From the NCBI GenBank assembly GCA_050955025.1, contig JBPBQX010000331.1:1-34419 (forward strand): a stretch of 34,419 bases of DNA. The letters are read 5' to 3'. Positions 8,597 through 17,100 of the stretch are shown here, one piece after another. Each line of letters opens with the position of its first letter. The first letter of the stretch is position 1. Source of the stretch: CAXSEF01 sp050955025. Lineage in GTDB: Bacteria; Pseudomonadota; Alphaproteobacteria; Acetobacterales; Acetobacteraceae. A model generated the notes under the pieces. That model saw only the letters and a program-made list of their open reading frames with translations, was not told the DNA's origin and did not search any database. Both the position numbers and the translations under genes were made by a program.

Positions 8597-9540
8597 GCGG
8601 GCCGGCGGCGCTGCCCACCGCGGGCTCGGGGGTCAACGAGGCGGTGACGGCCGACCCGGCGGTGGCGTCGGTGCTCGCGGGCGGCCGTGCGCGCGGCGTG
8701 CGGTTCGGCGGGTTCGCGCGCAGCCGCGGCGCGGTGGCGGGGCTCGGCGTGCTGCTGGTCGTGCTGGCGTGCGCGGCGTTCGCGGACGTGTTGGCGCCGC
8801 ACTCGCCGGTGGAGCAGTTCCGCGACCATTTCCTCGCGCCGCCGGCGTGGCAGGCGGGCGGGCTGTGGCGCTTCCCGCTCGGCACGGACGACCTCGGGCG
8901 CGACATGCTCTCGCGGCTGATCTTCGGCGCGCGGCTGTCGCTGCTCACCGGGCTCGTGGTGGTCACGATCTCGCTCGCGGCCGGCACCACGCTCGGGCTG
9001 CTCGCGGCCTCGGCGGGCAGCGCGGTGGACGCGGCGGTGATGCGGCTGATGGACATCGTGCTGGCGTTCCCCTCGCTGCTGCTGGCGATCGTGATCGTGG
9101 CGATCCTCGGGCCGGGGCTGCTCAACGCCATGCTCGCCGTCGCGGTGGTCACGCTGCCGAACTACACGCGCGTCGTGCGCGCGGCCGCGCTGGGCGAGCT
9201 GCGGCGCGACTACGTGGCGGCGACGCGCGGCGCGGGGGCGGGGCCGGTGCGGCTCGCGCTGCGCACGGTGCTGCCGAACTGCCTCGCGCCGCTGATCGTG
9301 CAGGCGTCGCTGGGGTTCTCGGGCGCGATCCTGGAGGCGGCGTCGCTCGGCTTCCTGGGGCTCGGCGCGCAGCCGCCGACGCCGGAGTGGGGGACGATGC
9401 TGGCCGGGGCGCTGCAGTACTACCAGCGGGCGTGGTGGCTGCTGGCGTTTCCCGGGCTCGCGATCCTGGCCACCGTGCTGTCGTTCAACCTCGTCGGCGA
9501 CGGGCTGCGCGACGCGCTGGACCCGAGGCTGCGGCGGTGA
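8593..9540 (+). CDS. dppC: Dipeptide ABC transporter permease DppC
   Basis: Second inner-membrane permease subunit, 315 residues from the GTG at 8593 that overlaps the dppB stop. The first 40 residues are a variable cytoplasmic tail. Then come a membrane segment (LGVLLVVLACAAFADVLAP), the N_OppBC-to-permease region HPLGTD-like FPLGTDDLGRDMLSRLI, and the coupling loop RDYVAATRGAGAGPVRLALR. The C-terminus FNLVGDGLRDALDPRLRR is a standard DppC ending. A later GTG within the tail could also serve as start, but the overlap favours 8593. The gene is followed directly by repeat R3, which separates the permease pair from the ATPase pair. Confidence 0.93.
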   Translation: MSGPAALPTAGSGVNEAVTADPAVASVLAGGRARGVRFGGFARSRGAVAGLGVLLVVLACAAFADVLAPHSPVEQFRDHFLAPPAWQAGGLWRFPLGTDDLGRDMLSRLIFGARLSLLTGLVVVTISLAAGTTLGLLAASAGSAVDAAVMRLMDIVLAFPSLLLAIVIVAILGPGLLNAMLAVAVVTLPNYTRVVRAAALGELRRDYVAATRGAGAGPVRLALRTVLPNCLAPLIVQASLGFSGAILEAASLGFLGLGAQPPTPEWGTMLAGALQYYQRAWWLLAFPGLAILATVLSFNLVGDGLRDALDPRLRR

Positions 9541-9683
9541 GCAGGCAAGAAAGCAAGGCCAGAGGCTCTGCCTCTGGACTCCGCCAGGGCGAGCCGCCCT
9601 GGACTGGCTTTCGTAGTGGTTTCCAAAGGCGAGCCTTTGGTGGAGTCCAGAGGCGAAGCCTTTGGCCTTGCTTGCTGGCTTCC
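9541..9683. repeat. Type 1 two-armed palindromic element R3 (between dppC and dppD)
   Basis: Starts right after the dppC stop and ends about 6 bases before the dppD start. The four hairpins are CCAGAGGCTCTGCCTCTGG (9559-9577), AGGGCGAGCCGCCCT (9586-9600), CCAAAGGCGAGCCTTTGG (9623-9640) and CCAGAGGCGAAGCCTTTGG (9647-9665, outer pairs decayed). Both outer stems are class a, the only such case in the window, and CTTAAG is missing from the centre. Edges read AAGCAAGG and CCTTGCTTGC. It could lower or uncouple dppDF expression from dppBC. Confidence 0.85.
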
Positions 9684-9688
9684 TGCTG

Positions 9689-10737
<1,049 letters not shown>

Positions 10738-10741
<4 letters not shown>

Positions 10742-11757
10742 ATGTCGGGACGGTTGCGGAACGGGTTGGCGACGGGGTGGAGGCGCCGGTGGTGCTGGAG
10801 GCGCGCGCGCTCGGGCGCGACTACGCGGTGAAGGGCGGGGTGCTGCGGGCGGTGGACGACGTGTCGTTCCGGCTGCGGCGCGGGCGGACGCTGGCGGTGG
10901 TGGGGGAGTCGGGCTGCGGCAAGTCGACGCTGGCGCGGATGGCGACGCTGCTGGAGCGGCCGAGCGCGGGCGAGCTGCTGGTCGAAGGGCAGGCGAGCAC
11001 CGGGCTGCGCGGGCGGGCGCGGCGGGCGCTTGGGCTGTCGGTGCAGATGGTGTTCCAGAACCCGTTCGGGGCGCTCAACCCCCGGCAGAGCATCGGCGCC
11101 ACGCTGCGCGAGCCGCTGGCGATCAACCGGCGCGGCGGGCGAACGAAGCAGGCCGAGGCGGCGCGCGAGATGATGCGCCGCGTGGGCCTGCGCCCGGAGC
11201 AGGAGGCGCGCACGCCGCACGAATTCTCCGGCGGGCAGCGCCAGCGCATCGCGATCGCGCGCGCGCTGATGCTGCGCCCGCCGGTGGTGGTGGCGGACGA
11301 GCCGGTCTCCGCGCTGGACGTGTCGATCCAGGCGCAGGTGCTCAACCTGCTGCTCGACCTGCAGGGCGAGTTCGGGCTCGCCTACCTGTTCATCAGCCAC
11401 GACCTGTCGGTGGTGCGCCACGTCGCCGACGAGGTGCTGGTGATGTACCTCGGGCGGGTCGCCGAGCACGGGCCGGCGTCGGTCGTGCTGCGCGACCCGC
11501 GCCACCCCTACACGCAGGCGCTGCTGGCGGCGACGCCGTCGCTCGATCCGGCGCGCAGGGCGCCGGCGCCGCTCGCGGGCGAGATGCCCTCGCCGGTGGC
11601 GCCGCCGAGGGCGTGCGCGTTCGTGGCGCGGTGCCCGCGCGCCGAGGCGCGATGCCGCGAGGAACGCCCGGCGCTGCGGCCGGTGGAGGGGCGGCTCGTG
11701 TCGTGCCATTTCGCCGAGACGACGGGTTTGGCGGCGGAGACGGCGCCGCAGTCCTGA
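10738..11757 (+). CDS. dppF: Dipeptide ABC transporter ATP-binding protein DppF
   Basis: Second cytoplasmic ATPase of the transporter, 339 residues. Walker A is GESGCGKST, the Q-loop MVFQNPFGALNPR, the signature FSGGQRQRIAIARALM, Walker B VVVADEPVSALD, and the switch region FISHDLSVVRHVAD. The C-terminal family extension contains the cysteine set CAFVARCPRAEARC...SCHF. It overlaps dppD by four bases and closes the dpp run; no repeat element of either family follows it. Instead a 7-base-pair hairpin lies just beyond the stop. All motifs are intact. Confidence 0.93.
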
Positions 11758-11985
11758 TCGCGCGATGGTTGCAGAAGGTCGGCGTGCACCGACCTGACGC
11801 CGTCGTTGAGCAAACGGCGGCAAGCCCTTGGCGGACTTGCAGGTTCGCGTGCAGGCAAGTCCAGGGACAGAACTAAAAGGCGAGTCACCCGGCAAGATAC
11901 TCAACTTTTAAGAGAATATAGCCTTGCTGTGCCTGCATACGCGGGTCTACACGAATCCGTGTACACAGAGCATCGCGAGGTCGAG
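11758..11985 (+). promoter_or_regulatory. Long leader with two hairpins and an AT-rich block before the exopolysaccharide genes
   Basis: A 228-base gap. AGGTCGG (11776-11782) pairs with CCGACCT (11789-11795) around 6 bases; this could mark the dpp transcript end, though no T-tract follows. GGACTTGC (11833-11840) pairs with GCAAGTCC (11855-11862). From about 11893 the base content swings to A/T, with TTTTAAGAGAATATAGC at about 11906-11922, a plausible promoter with a -10-like TATAGC at 11917-11922. No good -35 hexamer is seen. The second hairpin region also contains CCCTTGGCGGACTTGC, resembling a worn type 1 arm. Confidence 0.4.
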
Positions 11986-13599
11986 ATGGACGCCCGGGTC
12001 GAGATCGCCGCCGTCGCACACACCCGCCTCCGGAGCCGCGGTCCCGACTACCTGGGGCTGCTGAACGACTGCCTCTCGGCCTGGAACTTCGCGGGCGCGG
12101 TGCTCAGCGGCGTGCTGGCCGCGCGGGTGTTCGAGGTGCTGGCCGGGCACGATGCCGCGCTGGCGATGCCGGGCGGGGCGCTGCTGCGCGAGGTGCTGTT
12201 CGGCAGCCTGCTCGCGGCGGTGGTGCTGCACGACCGCACGCTCGTCTCGCCGGCGGGGTTCGCCGACGCCGGGATGCTGCTGCGCCGGATGCTCGTGCGC
12301 GTGGGGCTGGCGGCGGCGCTGCTGCTCGGCGTGGGGTTCGCCACGCGCTCGCTCGACGACACCTCGCGCCTGTGGGTGGTGCTGTGGGCGGTGCCGGCGC
12401 TGGGGCTGGCGCTGCTCGGGCGCGTGGCGCTGCTGCTGCACGTGCGGCGGCTGCTGCGGCGCGGGTCGCTGCGCAGCGTGGTGGCGGTGGTGGGCGAGGG
12501 CGAGGCGGCGCGGCGCGTCATGCACTCCCTTTCCCATCCCGGGAGCGGCATCGAGCTGCTCGGGCCGTTCGGCGGGGGCGAGGCCGCCTGGTCGGCGGGG
12601 AGCGTGGACGACCTGGTGCGCCTCGCGCAGCGGCACGGCGCGCCGGACCGCGTGATCGTGGCCAGGTCCGCGGGCGGCGACGGGGCGGTCGGCGCGGGGG
12701 CGTCGCGCGACGGCGGCGAGGCCTGCGGCGCGGACGACCTGACGACCGTGATGCGCCGGCTGCGCGAGCTGCCCGCGGAGATCTCGCTGTGCCAGCCGCT
12801 GGACCTGCCGGCGGGCGATGCGGCGGCGATCGGGCGGCAGCGTGCGGACGCGGGGCACGCGCGGTCCGGGATGGACAGGCTGGGGCAGGCGGGGCTGCGC
12901 CTGGCCGCGGCGGGGGCGCGGATGAGCGGGGCCGGGTCGGGGTACGGGGCGCTGCACGAGCTGCCGCTGCTGCGGGTTGCGGAGCGGCCGCTGACGGCGT
13001 GGGGCGGGGTGGCCAAGCACGGCATGGACAAGGCGCTGGCGGGCGGCGCGGTGCTGGCGCTGTCGCCGCTGCTGCTGGCCATCGCGGTGGCGGTGCGGCT
13101 GGACAGCCCGGGGGCTGCGATCTTCCGCCAGGAGCGCGACGGCTGGAACGGCCGCAGCTTCACCGTGCTGAAGTTCCGCACCATGCGGGCCGCGCCGGCC
13201 GGGCAGGGCCTGGTGCAGACGGCCCGGGGCGACGCGCGCTGCACGCGGCTCGGCCGGTTCCTGCGCCGCTCCTCGCTCGACGAGCTGCCGCAGCTGTTCA
13301 ACGTGCTGCGCGGCGACATGTCGCTGGTCGGGCCCAGGCCGCACGCGCTGGAGATGCGCACCGAGGACCGGCTCGGCCACGAGATCATCGCCGAGTACGC
13401 GCAGCGCCACCGCGTCAGGCCCGGGCTGACGGGGCTGGCGCAGGTGCGCGGGCTGCGCGGCGCCACGCACACGGCGGCGCAGCTGCGGGCGCGGGTGGAG
13501 TGCGACCTCGACTACATCGAGCGCTGGTCGTTCCTGCTCGACCTGCGCATCCTGGCGCTCACCGCGGTGAAGGTGTTCTCCGCCGCCGGCGCGTTCTGA
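11986..13599 (+). CDS. Polyprenyl-phosphate sugar-1-phosphate transferase (initiating exopolysaccharide glycosyltransferase)
   Basis: Places the first sugar phosphate on the undecaprenyl-phosphate carrier in the inner membrane and so starts repeat-unit assembly. The protein has 537 residues with several membrane segments in the first 165. A worn nucleotide-binding-like middle domain (SVVAVVGEGEAARRVMHSLS) follows, and the bacterial sugar transferase domain occupies roughly the last 200 residues. That domain shows IFRQERDGWNGRSFTVLKFRTMR, then SLDELPQLFNVLRGDMSLVG with PRPH, and RPGLTGLAQVRG. I chose the ATG giving MDARVEIAAVAHT, preceded by GAGG; the frame is open further up but that part is the AT-rich leader. 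The stop overlaps the next gene (TGATG). The sugar cannot be predicted. Confidence 0.88.
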   Translation: MDARVEIAAVAHTRLRSRGPDYLGLLNDCLSAWNFAGAVLSGVLAARVFEVLAGHDAALAMPGGALLREVLFGSLLAAVVLHDRTLVSPAGFADAGMLLRRMLVRVGLAAALLLGVGFATRSLDDTSRLWVVLWAVPALGLALLGRVALLLHVRRLLRRGSLRSVVAVVGEGEAARRVMHSLSHPGSGIELLGPFGGGEAAWSAGSVDDLVRLAQRHGAPDRVIVARSAGGDGAVGAGASRDGGEACGADDLTTVMRRLRELPAEISLCQPLDLPAGDAAAIGRQRADAGHARSGMDRLGQAGLRLAAAGARMSGAGSGYGALHELPLLRVAERPLTAWGGVAKHGMDKALAGGAVLALSPLLLAIAVAVRLDSPGAAIFRQERDGWNGRSFTVLKFRTMRAAPAGQGLVQTARGDARCTRLGRFLRRSSLDELPQLFNVLRGDMSLVGPRPHALEMRTEDRLGHEIIAEYAQRHRVRPGLTGLAQVRGLRGATHTAAQLRARVECDLDYIERWSFLLDLRILALTAVKVFSAAGAF

Positions 13600-14339
13600 T
13601 GCCGGCCGGGCCCGACCGGCCGGACGCTGCGGCCCGGCCCGGGGCGGACCGGGCCGCGTCCGGCCTCGTGCTGCACGGGCGCCGCCTGCCGCCCGCGGGG
13701 CCCGCCGTGCGCGGGCGCGTCGTGTCGGGGGCCGCGCTCCTGCCGGACTTCGTGCAGCTCCACTACGCGATCGAGGCGCTGCGCTCCGAGGAGCGGCCGG
13801 TCGTGCTGCAGTTCATGTCGGCGGCGCCTGGCGACGGCACCAGCACCGTGGCCGCGGGCTTCGCCGCCGTGGCCGCGTCGGAGCGGCCGGGCGGGGTGCT
13901 GCTGGTGTGCTGCACCGGCATCGCCGCGGGCACGCCGCCGGGCACGCCGAGCCTGGCCGAGCTGTCGGGCGGCGGGCTCCCGTTCGGCGGCGCGGTGTGG
14001 CGCGACCCGGACTGCGCGGGCGTGCGGCGCGCGAGCCTCGGGGCGTCGTCGCACCCGCTGATGGAGATCGCGTCGGGCGCGCTGCGCCGGCTGCTGATCG
14101 CGCTGGGGGAGCGCTTCGCCACGGTGGTGCTGGACTGCGCGCCGGCGGCGTCGCCGGACTCCGCGGCGCTGTCGCGGCACTGCGACGGCACGGTGCTCGT
14201 GGTGCGGGCGGGGGCGACGCGGGTCGAGGCGGCCGCGCAGGCCAGGGTCGCGGTGGAGCGCGCGGGGGGGCACGTCGTCGGCGTCGTGCTGAACCGGCGG
14301 GGGCGGGCGCTGCCGGCGTGGCTGGACAGGCTGCTTTGA
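13599..14339 (+). CDS. CpsD/CapB-like exopolysaccharide ATPase with degenerate P-loop
   Basis: Resembles the cytoplasmic BY-kinase/ParA-like ATPase that partners a Wzz-type membrane protein in polysaccharide export. It has 246 residues. The conserved frame is present: QLHYAIEALRSEERPVVLQF, then the P-loop region SAAPGDGTSTVA at 74-85, and a Walker B-like TVVLDCAPA at 175-183. Two key positions are changed. The P-loop lysine is Thr81 (PGDGTST where GEGKST is expected), and the aspartate of the Walker A' strand is Cys104 (GVLLVCC). No C-terminal tyrosine cluster is present. It is therefore probably not an active tyrosine kinase and may be a scaffold (inference). It is translationally coupled to the sugar transferase; its likely partner, the Wzz-like protein at 20666, is on the other strand. 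Confidence 0.8.
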   Translation: MPAGPDRPDAAARPGADRAASGLVLHGRRLPPAGPAVRGRVVSGAALLPDFVQLHYAIEALRSEERPVVLQFMSAAPGDGTSTVAAGFAAVAASERPGGVLLVCCTGIAAGTPPGTPSLAELSGGGLPFGGAVWRDPDCAGVRRASLGASSHPLMEIASGALRRLLIALGERFATVVLDCAPAASPDSAALSRHCDGTVLVVRAGATRVEAAAQARVAVERAGGHVVGVVLNRRGRALPAWLDRLL

Positions 14340-14461
14340 GAAGGAAGGTCGAGGCTCCGCCTCGAACTCCGCCAAAGGCTCGCCTTTGGAATCCCTTACT
14401 AAAAGACGGCATTCCAAAGGCCCAGCCTTTGGCGGGTTTGGGCAGAGCCCATGCTTGCCTA
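14340..14461. repeat. Type 1 two-armed palindromic element R4 (convergent gene ends)
   Basis: Spans the whole gap between the CpsD-like stop (14337-14339) and the glycanase stop on the minus strand (14459-14461). Hairpins are TCGAGGCTCCGCCTCGA (14349-14365), CCAAAGGCTCGCCTTTGG (14372-14389), CCAAAGGCCCAGCCTTTGG (14414-14432) and GGGCAGAGCCC (14440-14450). The left arm is class a and the right arm class b. The centre reads TTACTAAAAGACG, a worn form of the CTTAAG centre. The TAG of the minus-strand gene lies inside the terminal CTTGCCTACC. Confidence 0.85.
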
Positions 14462-15550
14462 CCTGCGTGGCGCCCCGTCCAGGGCGCGCCCGATCGCCTC
14501 GCCCATCGGGGTGGGGTCGAGTGCCGCGTCGAACGGCAGGGCGCGGTTTGGCAGGCCGTCGGCGCGTCGGGTGGCGGGGTCGCGGCCCATCTGCTCGTGG
14601 CGGTGGCTCAGGCCCCAGCACTGCACGGCGTGCACCGCGGGCTCGTCGAGCACCAGGTCGAGGTAGCGGCGCGTGACGTCGGCCACGATGGCGTCGCGGG
14701 CGGGGACGTCGGCGGGCAGGGCCTGGTCGTTGACGTCGAGCTCGGTGACGAACAGCGCGAGGCCCATGCCGGCCAGCTCGGCGAGGAAGCGGCGGTAGGC
14801 GCGCTCGGCGACGCGGCGCTCCGGCTTGAGGTGGGCCTCCAGGCCGAAGCCGTGGAGCGGGGCGCCGCGCCGGAGCAGGGACTCGGCGAGGCGGAGGTAC
14901 TGGTCGCGCTTGAGCTGGCGGTCGGGGGCGTCGTACTCGAGGTCGTCGTCGTTGACGAGCAGCAGGGCGTGCGGGTCGGCGTCGTGGGCGAGGCGCAGGG
15001 CGCGCTCGATGTACTCCGGGCCGAGCGCGTGCCACCAGTTCGTGGTGCACAGGCCCTGCGGGTCGGCGGGCCAGCGCGGGTCGACCGGCTCGTTGACCAC
15101 GTCCCAGGCGAGCACCCGGCCGGCGTGGCGGCCGCACACGGCGGCCACGTGGCGGGCGAGCACGGCGTCGCCGCGGCCGTCGCGCAGGGCGTCGAGCAGC
15201 CACGGCGGGTTGTAGACGGCCCACACCAGGTTGTGGCCGTGCAGGGCGATGCCGTGGGCCTGCGCGAAGGCGGCTACGGCGTCGAAGGCGTCGAGGCGGA
15301 AGATGCCGTCGGCGGGCTCGGTGGCGGCCCACTTGGCTTCCAGGCCGGGGGTGAGGAGGCCGCACTCGCGCGCCACCAGGGCGGCGTATTCCGGGTCGGC
15401 GGCGAGGTCGCGGGCGAGCACGGCGGCGCCGAACAGCAGGCCGCGGGCGGCGGCGCGCCCGCGCAGCGTGGCGGGCGCGGCCGGGGCGGCGCGGGCGGGC
15501 GTGGCCAGGGCGCAGGCGGCGGACAGCAGGGCGCGTCGGCGGGTCGGCAT
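14459..15550 (-). CDS. Secreted GH10 glycoside hydrolase (endo-1,4-beta-xylanase family)
   Basis: A retaining glycanase of 363 residues. The signal peptide carries a twin arginine (MPTRRRALLSAACALATPARA), so Tat export is likely. GH10 motifs run in order: LHGHNLVW at 103-110, WDVVNEP with acid/base Glu154, and FVTELDVND with nucleophile Glu270. LVNDDDLEYD, where the family has a YND/NDY strand, lies between. Length fits a single catalytic domain with no carbohydrate-binding module. The start has GGGGAG about 5 bases upstream; an in-frame ATG 75 bases earlier is less likely. It lies inside an exopolysaccharide locus, head to head with the polymerase gene and only 56 bases from it, so it may trim or release the polymer rather than digest plant xylan (inference). 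Confidence 0.9.
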   Translation of the reverse strand: MPTRRRALLSAACALATPARAAPAAPATLRGRAAARGLLFGAAVLARDLAADPEYAALVARECGLLTPGLEAKWAATEPADGIFRLDAFDAVAAFAQAHGIALHGHNLVWAVYNPPWLLDALRDGRGDAVLARHVAAVCGRHAGRVLAWDVVNEPVDPRWPADPQGLCTTNWWHALGPEYIERALRLAHDADPHALLLVNDDDLEYDAPDRQLKRDQYLRLAESLLRRGAPLHGFGLEAHLKPERRVAERAYRRFLAELAGMGLALFVTELDVNDQALPADVPARDAIVADVTRRYLDLVLDEPAVHAVQCWGLSHRHEQMGRDPATRRADGLPNRALPFDAALDPTPMGEAIGRALDGAPRR

Positions 15551-15606
15551 GGCATCTCCCCGGGCCTGCGGGGCGGTGCTGTGCCCGGCGGACGGACCAT
15601 GGCGAG

Positions 15607-17100
15607 ATGACGGAGGCCGGTGCAACCCTCGCGTGCGCCGGGGCGCTGCGCGCGCTGCCGGCGGGGCTGCGCGGCGGCACGGGCGGCGCGGCGCTGGCGC
15701 GGGGGGCGGCGGCCGGCCTGCGGGCGGCGGCGCCGCGTGCGGGGCGGCTGGCGGTCGGGCTGGCGGGGGCGGCGGTGGTCGTGAACCTGCTGGTCAGCGG
15801 CAACCTGCTGGCGGCGGCGGGCATCCCGTATGCGGCGGACGGCGGCAGCGTGGTGGTGAAGCTGCACCCCGGGACCTACCTCGCGGTGCTCTCGGTGGTG
15901 GCGATGGCGTGGCGGCGGCCGGTGGCGACGGCAGCGGGGCTGATGGCGGACGCGCGGGTGCCGCTGCTGTACCTGGCGTCGCTCGCGGGGTGCTGCGGGT
16001 TCGCGCTCCTGTCGACGGGGCGGGTGCACCTCGTGGTGTTCCTGGAGAACTTCATGCCGGCGGGGCTGCTCGCGCTGGTGCTCGGGCAGGCGGGGGAGCG
16101 GGCGCTGCGGCGGCTGGGGCTCGTGGTGCTCGCGGTGCTGGTGCTGGGCGTCGTCGTGTCGGTGGGCGAGACGCTGGGGCAGAGGCACCTGGTGCCGATC
16201 GTGCTCGCCGGGCGCGAGGAGCTGGAGCCGGCGGCGGAGTTCCGCGGCGCGGGGCTCTACGACCACCCGCTGACCGGGGCGATGCTGACGGCGGCGGGGC
16301 TGTTCCTGGCCGGTTCGGAGGGCGTCGCGCGGGGATGGCGCACCGTGCTGGCGGCGGTGTTCGGGGTGGGGCTGGTGGCGTTCGGCGGGCGCACCGCGCT
16401 GGTGCTGGCGGCCGCGGTGTTCGCGGGGTGGCGGGGCGCGGGGATGCTGGGGCGGCTGGTGCGGCGCGCGCTGCGGCGGAGCGACCTGGCGGCGGCGGCG
16501 TGCGCGGTGAGCGTGGTGCCGGCGGCGCTCGCGGTGCTGCTGACGCAGACCGGGGTGGGGGCGCGGCTGGTGACGCACCTGTACTGGGACGACAGCGCCA
16601 AGGTGCGCAACGTGCAGTGGCACCTGCTGCCGATGATGGACCCAGGCGAGAAGCTGTTCGGCATGACGCTGGCGCGCCAGGAGCTGGCGCTGCACCAGCT
16701 CGCGCTGACCTGGCGGATCGGGGCGGTCGAAAACTTCTGGCTGCTGATCTACCTCTACCTGGGCGCCGCCGGGTTCGCGCTGTTCGTCGCCGGGTTCCTG
16801 CCGTTCCTGGGCTGGGCGTTCCGGCGCGCGTCGCTGCCGGGGCGGCTGATGCTGGGCGTGGTGATGCTGGCGGCGTCGACCAGCAACTCGCTCGGCCACA
16901 AGGCGAACCTGCTCACCGTGCTGGTGCCGATGGCGCTGGCCTCGGCGGCGCTGCGGCGGCCGGCGGCGGCCGCGCGCAGGCCAGGGGCGGGTGCGGCGCC
17001 CGGCGTGGCGGGCGGGGGCGGCTGGTCGGGCGGGTGCCGGATGCCGTCGCTGCGTGCGCCTCTCGGCGGGGCGGCGGCCGGGCGGGAGCCGGGGGCATGA
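15607..17100 (+). CDS. Wzy-like polysaccharide polymerase (O-antigen ligase/polymerase type)
   Basis: Integral inner-membrane protein of 497 residues with about ten hydrophobic segments, expected to join repeat units on the periplasmic side. A large loop around EELEPAAEFRGAGLYDHPLTGAML and a second around VGARLVTHLYWDDSAKVRNV match the general layout of Wzy/O-antigen ligase proteins; it also recalls the VpsF family. Catalytic residues are not strongly conserved in this group, so the call rests on topology and position before a flippase gene. The C-terminal 50 residues are rich in Ala, Gly and Arg and probably disordered. The start ATG overlaps the stop of a three-codon reading frame (ATG GCG AGA TGA, from 15599). 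The stop overlaps the flippase start (ATGA). Confidence 0.75.
   Translation: MTEAGATLACAGALRALPAGLRGGTGGAALARGAAAGLRAAAPRAGRLAVGLAGAAVVVNLLVSGNLLAAAGIPYAADGGSVVVKLHPGTYLAVLSVVAMAWRRPVATAAGLMADARVPLLYLASLAGCCGFALLSTGRVHLVVFLENFMPAGLLALVLGQAGERALRRLGLVVLAVLVLGVVVSVGETLGQRHLVPIVLAGREELEPAAEFRGAGLYDHPLTGAMLTAAGLFLAGSEGVARGWRTVLAAVFGVGLVAFGGRTALVLAAAVFAGWRGAGMLGRLVRRALRRSDLAAAACAVSVVPAALAVLLTQTGVGARLVTHLYWDDSAKVRNVQWHLLPMMDPGEKLFGMTLARQELALHQLALTWRIGAVENFWLLIYLYLGAAGFALFVAGFLPFLGWAFRRASLPGRLMLGVVMLAASTSNSLGHKANLLTVLVPMALASAALRRPAAAARRPGAGAAPGVAGGGGWSGGCRMPSLRAPLGGAAAGREPGA

Noticed and set aside
11806..11985. Longer N-terminus for the sugar transferase
   Set aside because: The stretch is AT-rich leader DNA with hairpins, lacks an ATG early on, and its translation is unlike the family.
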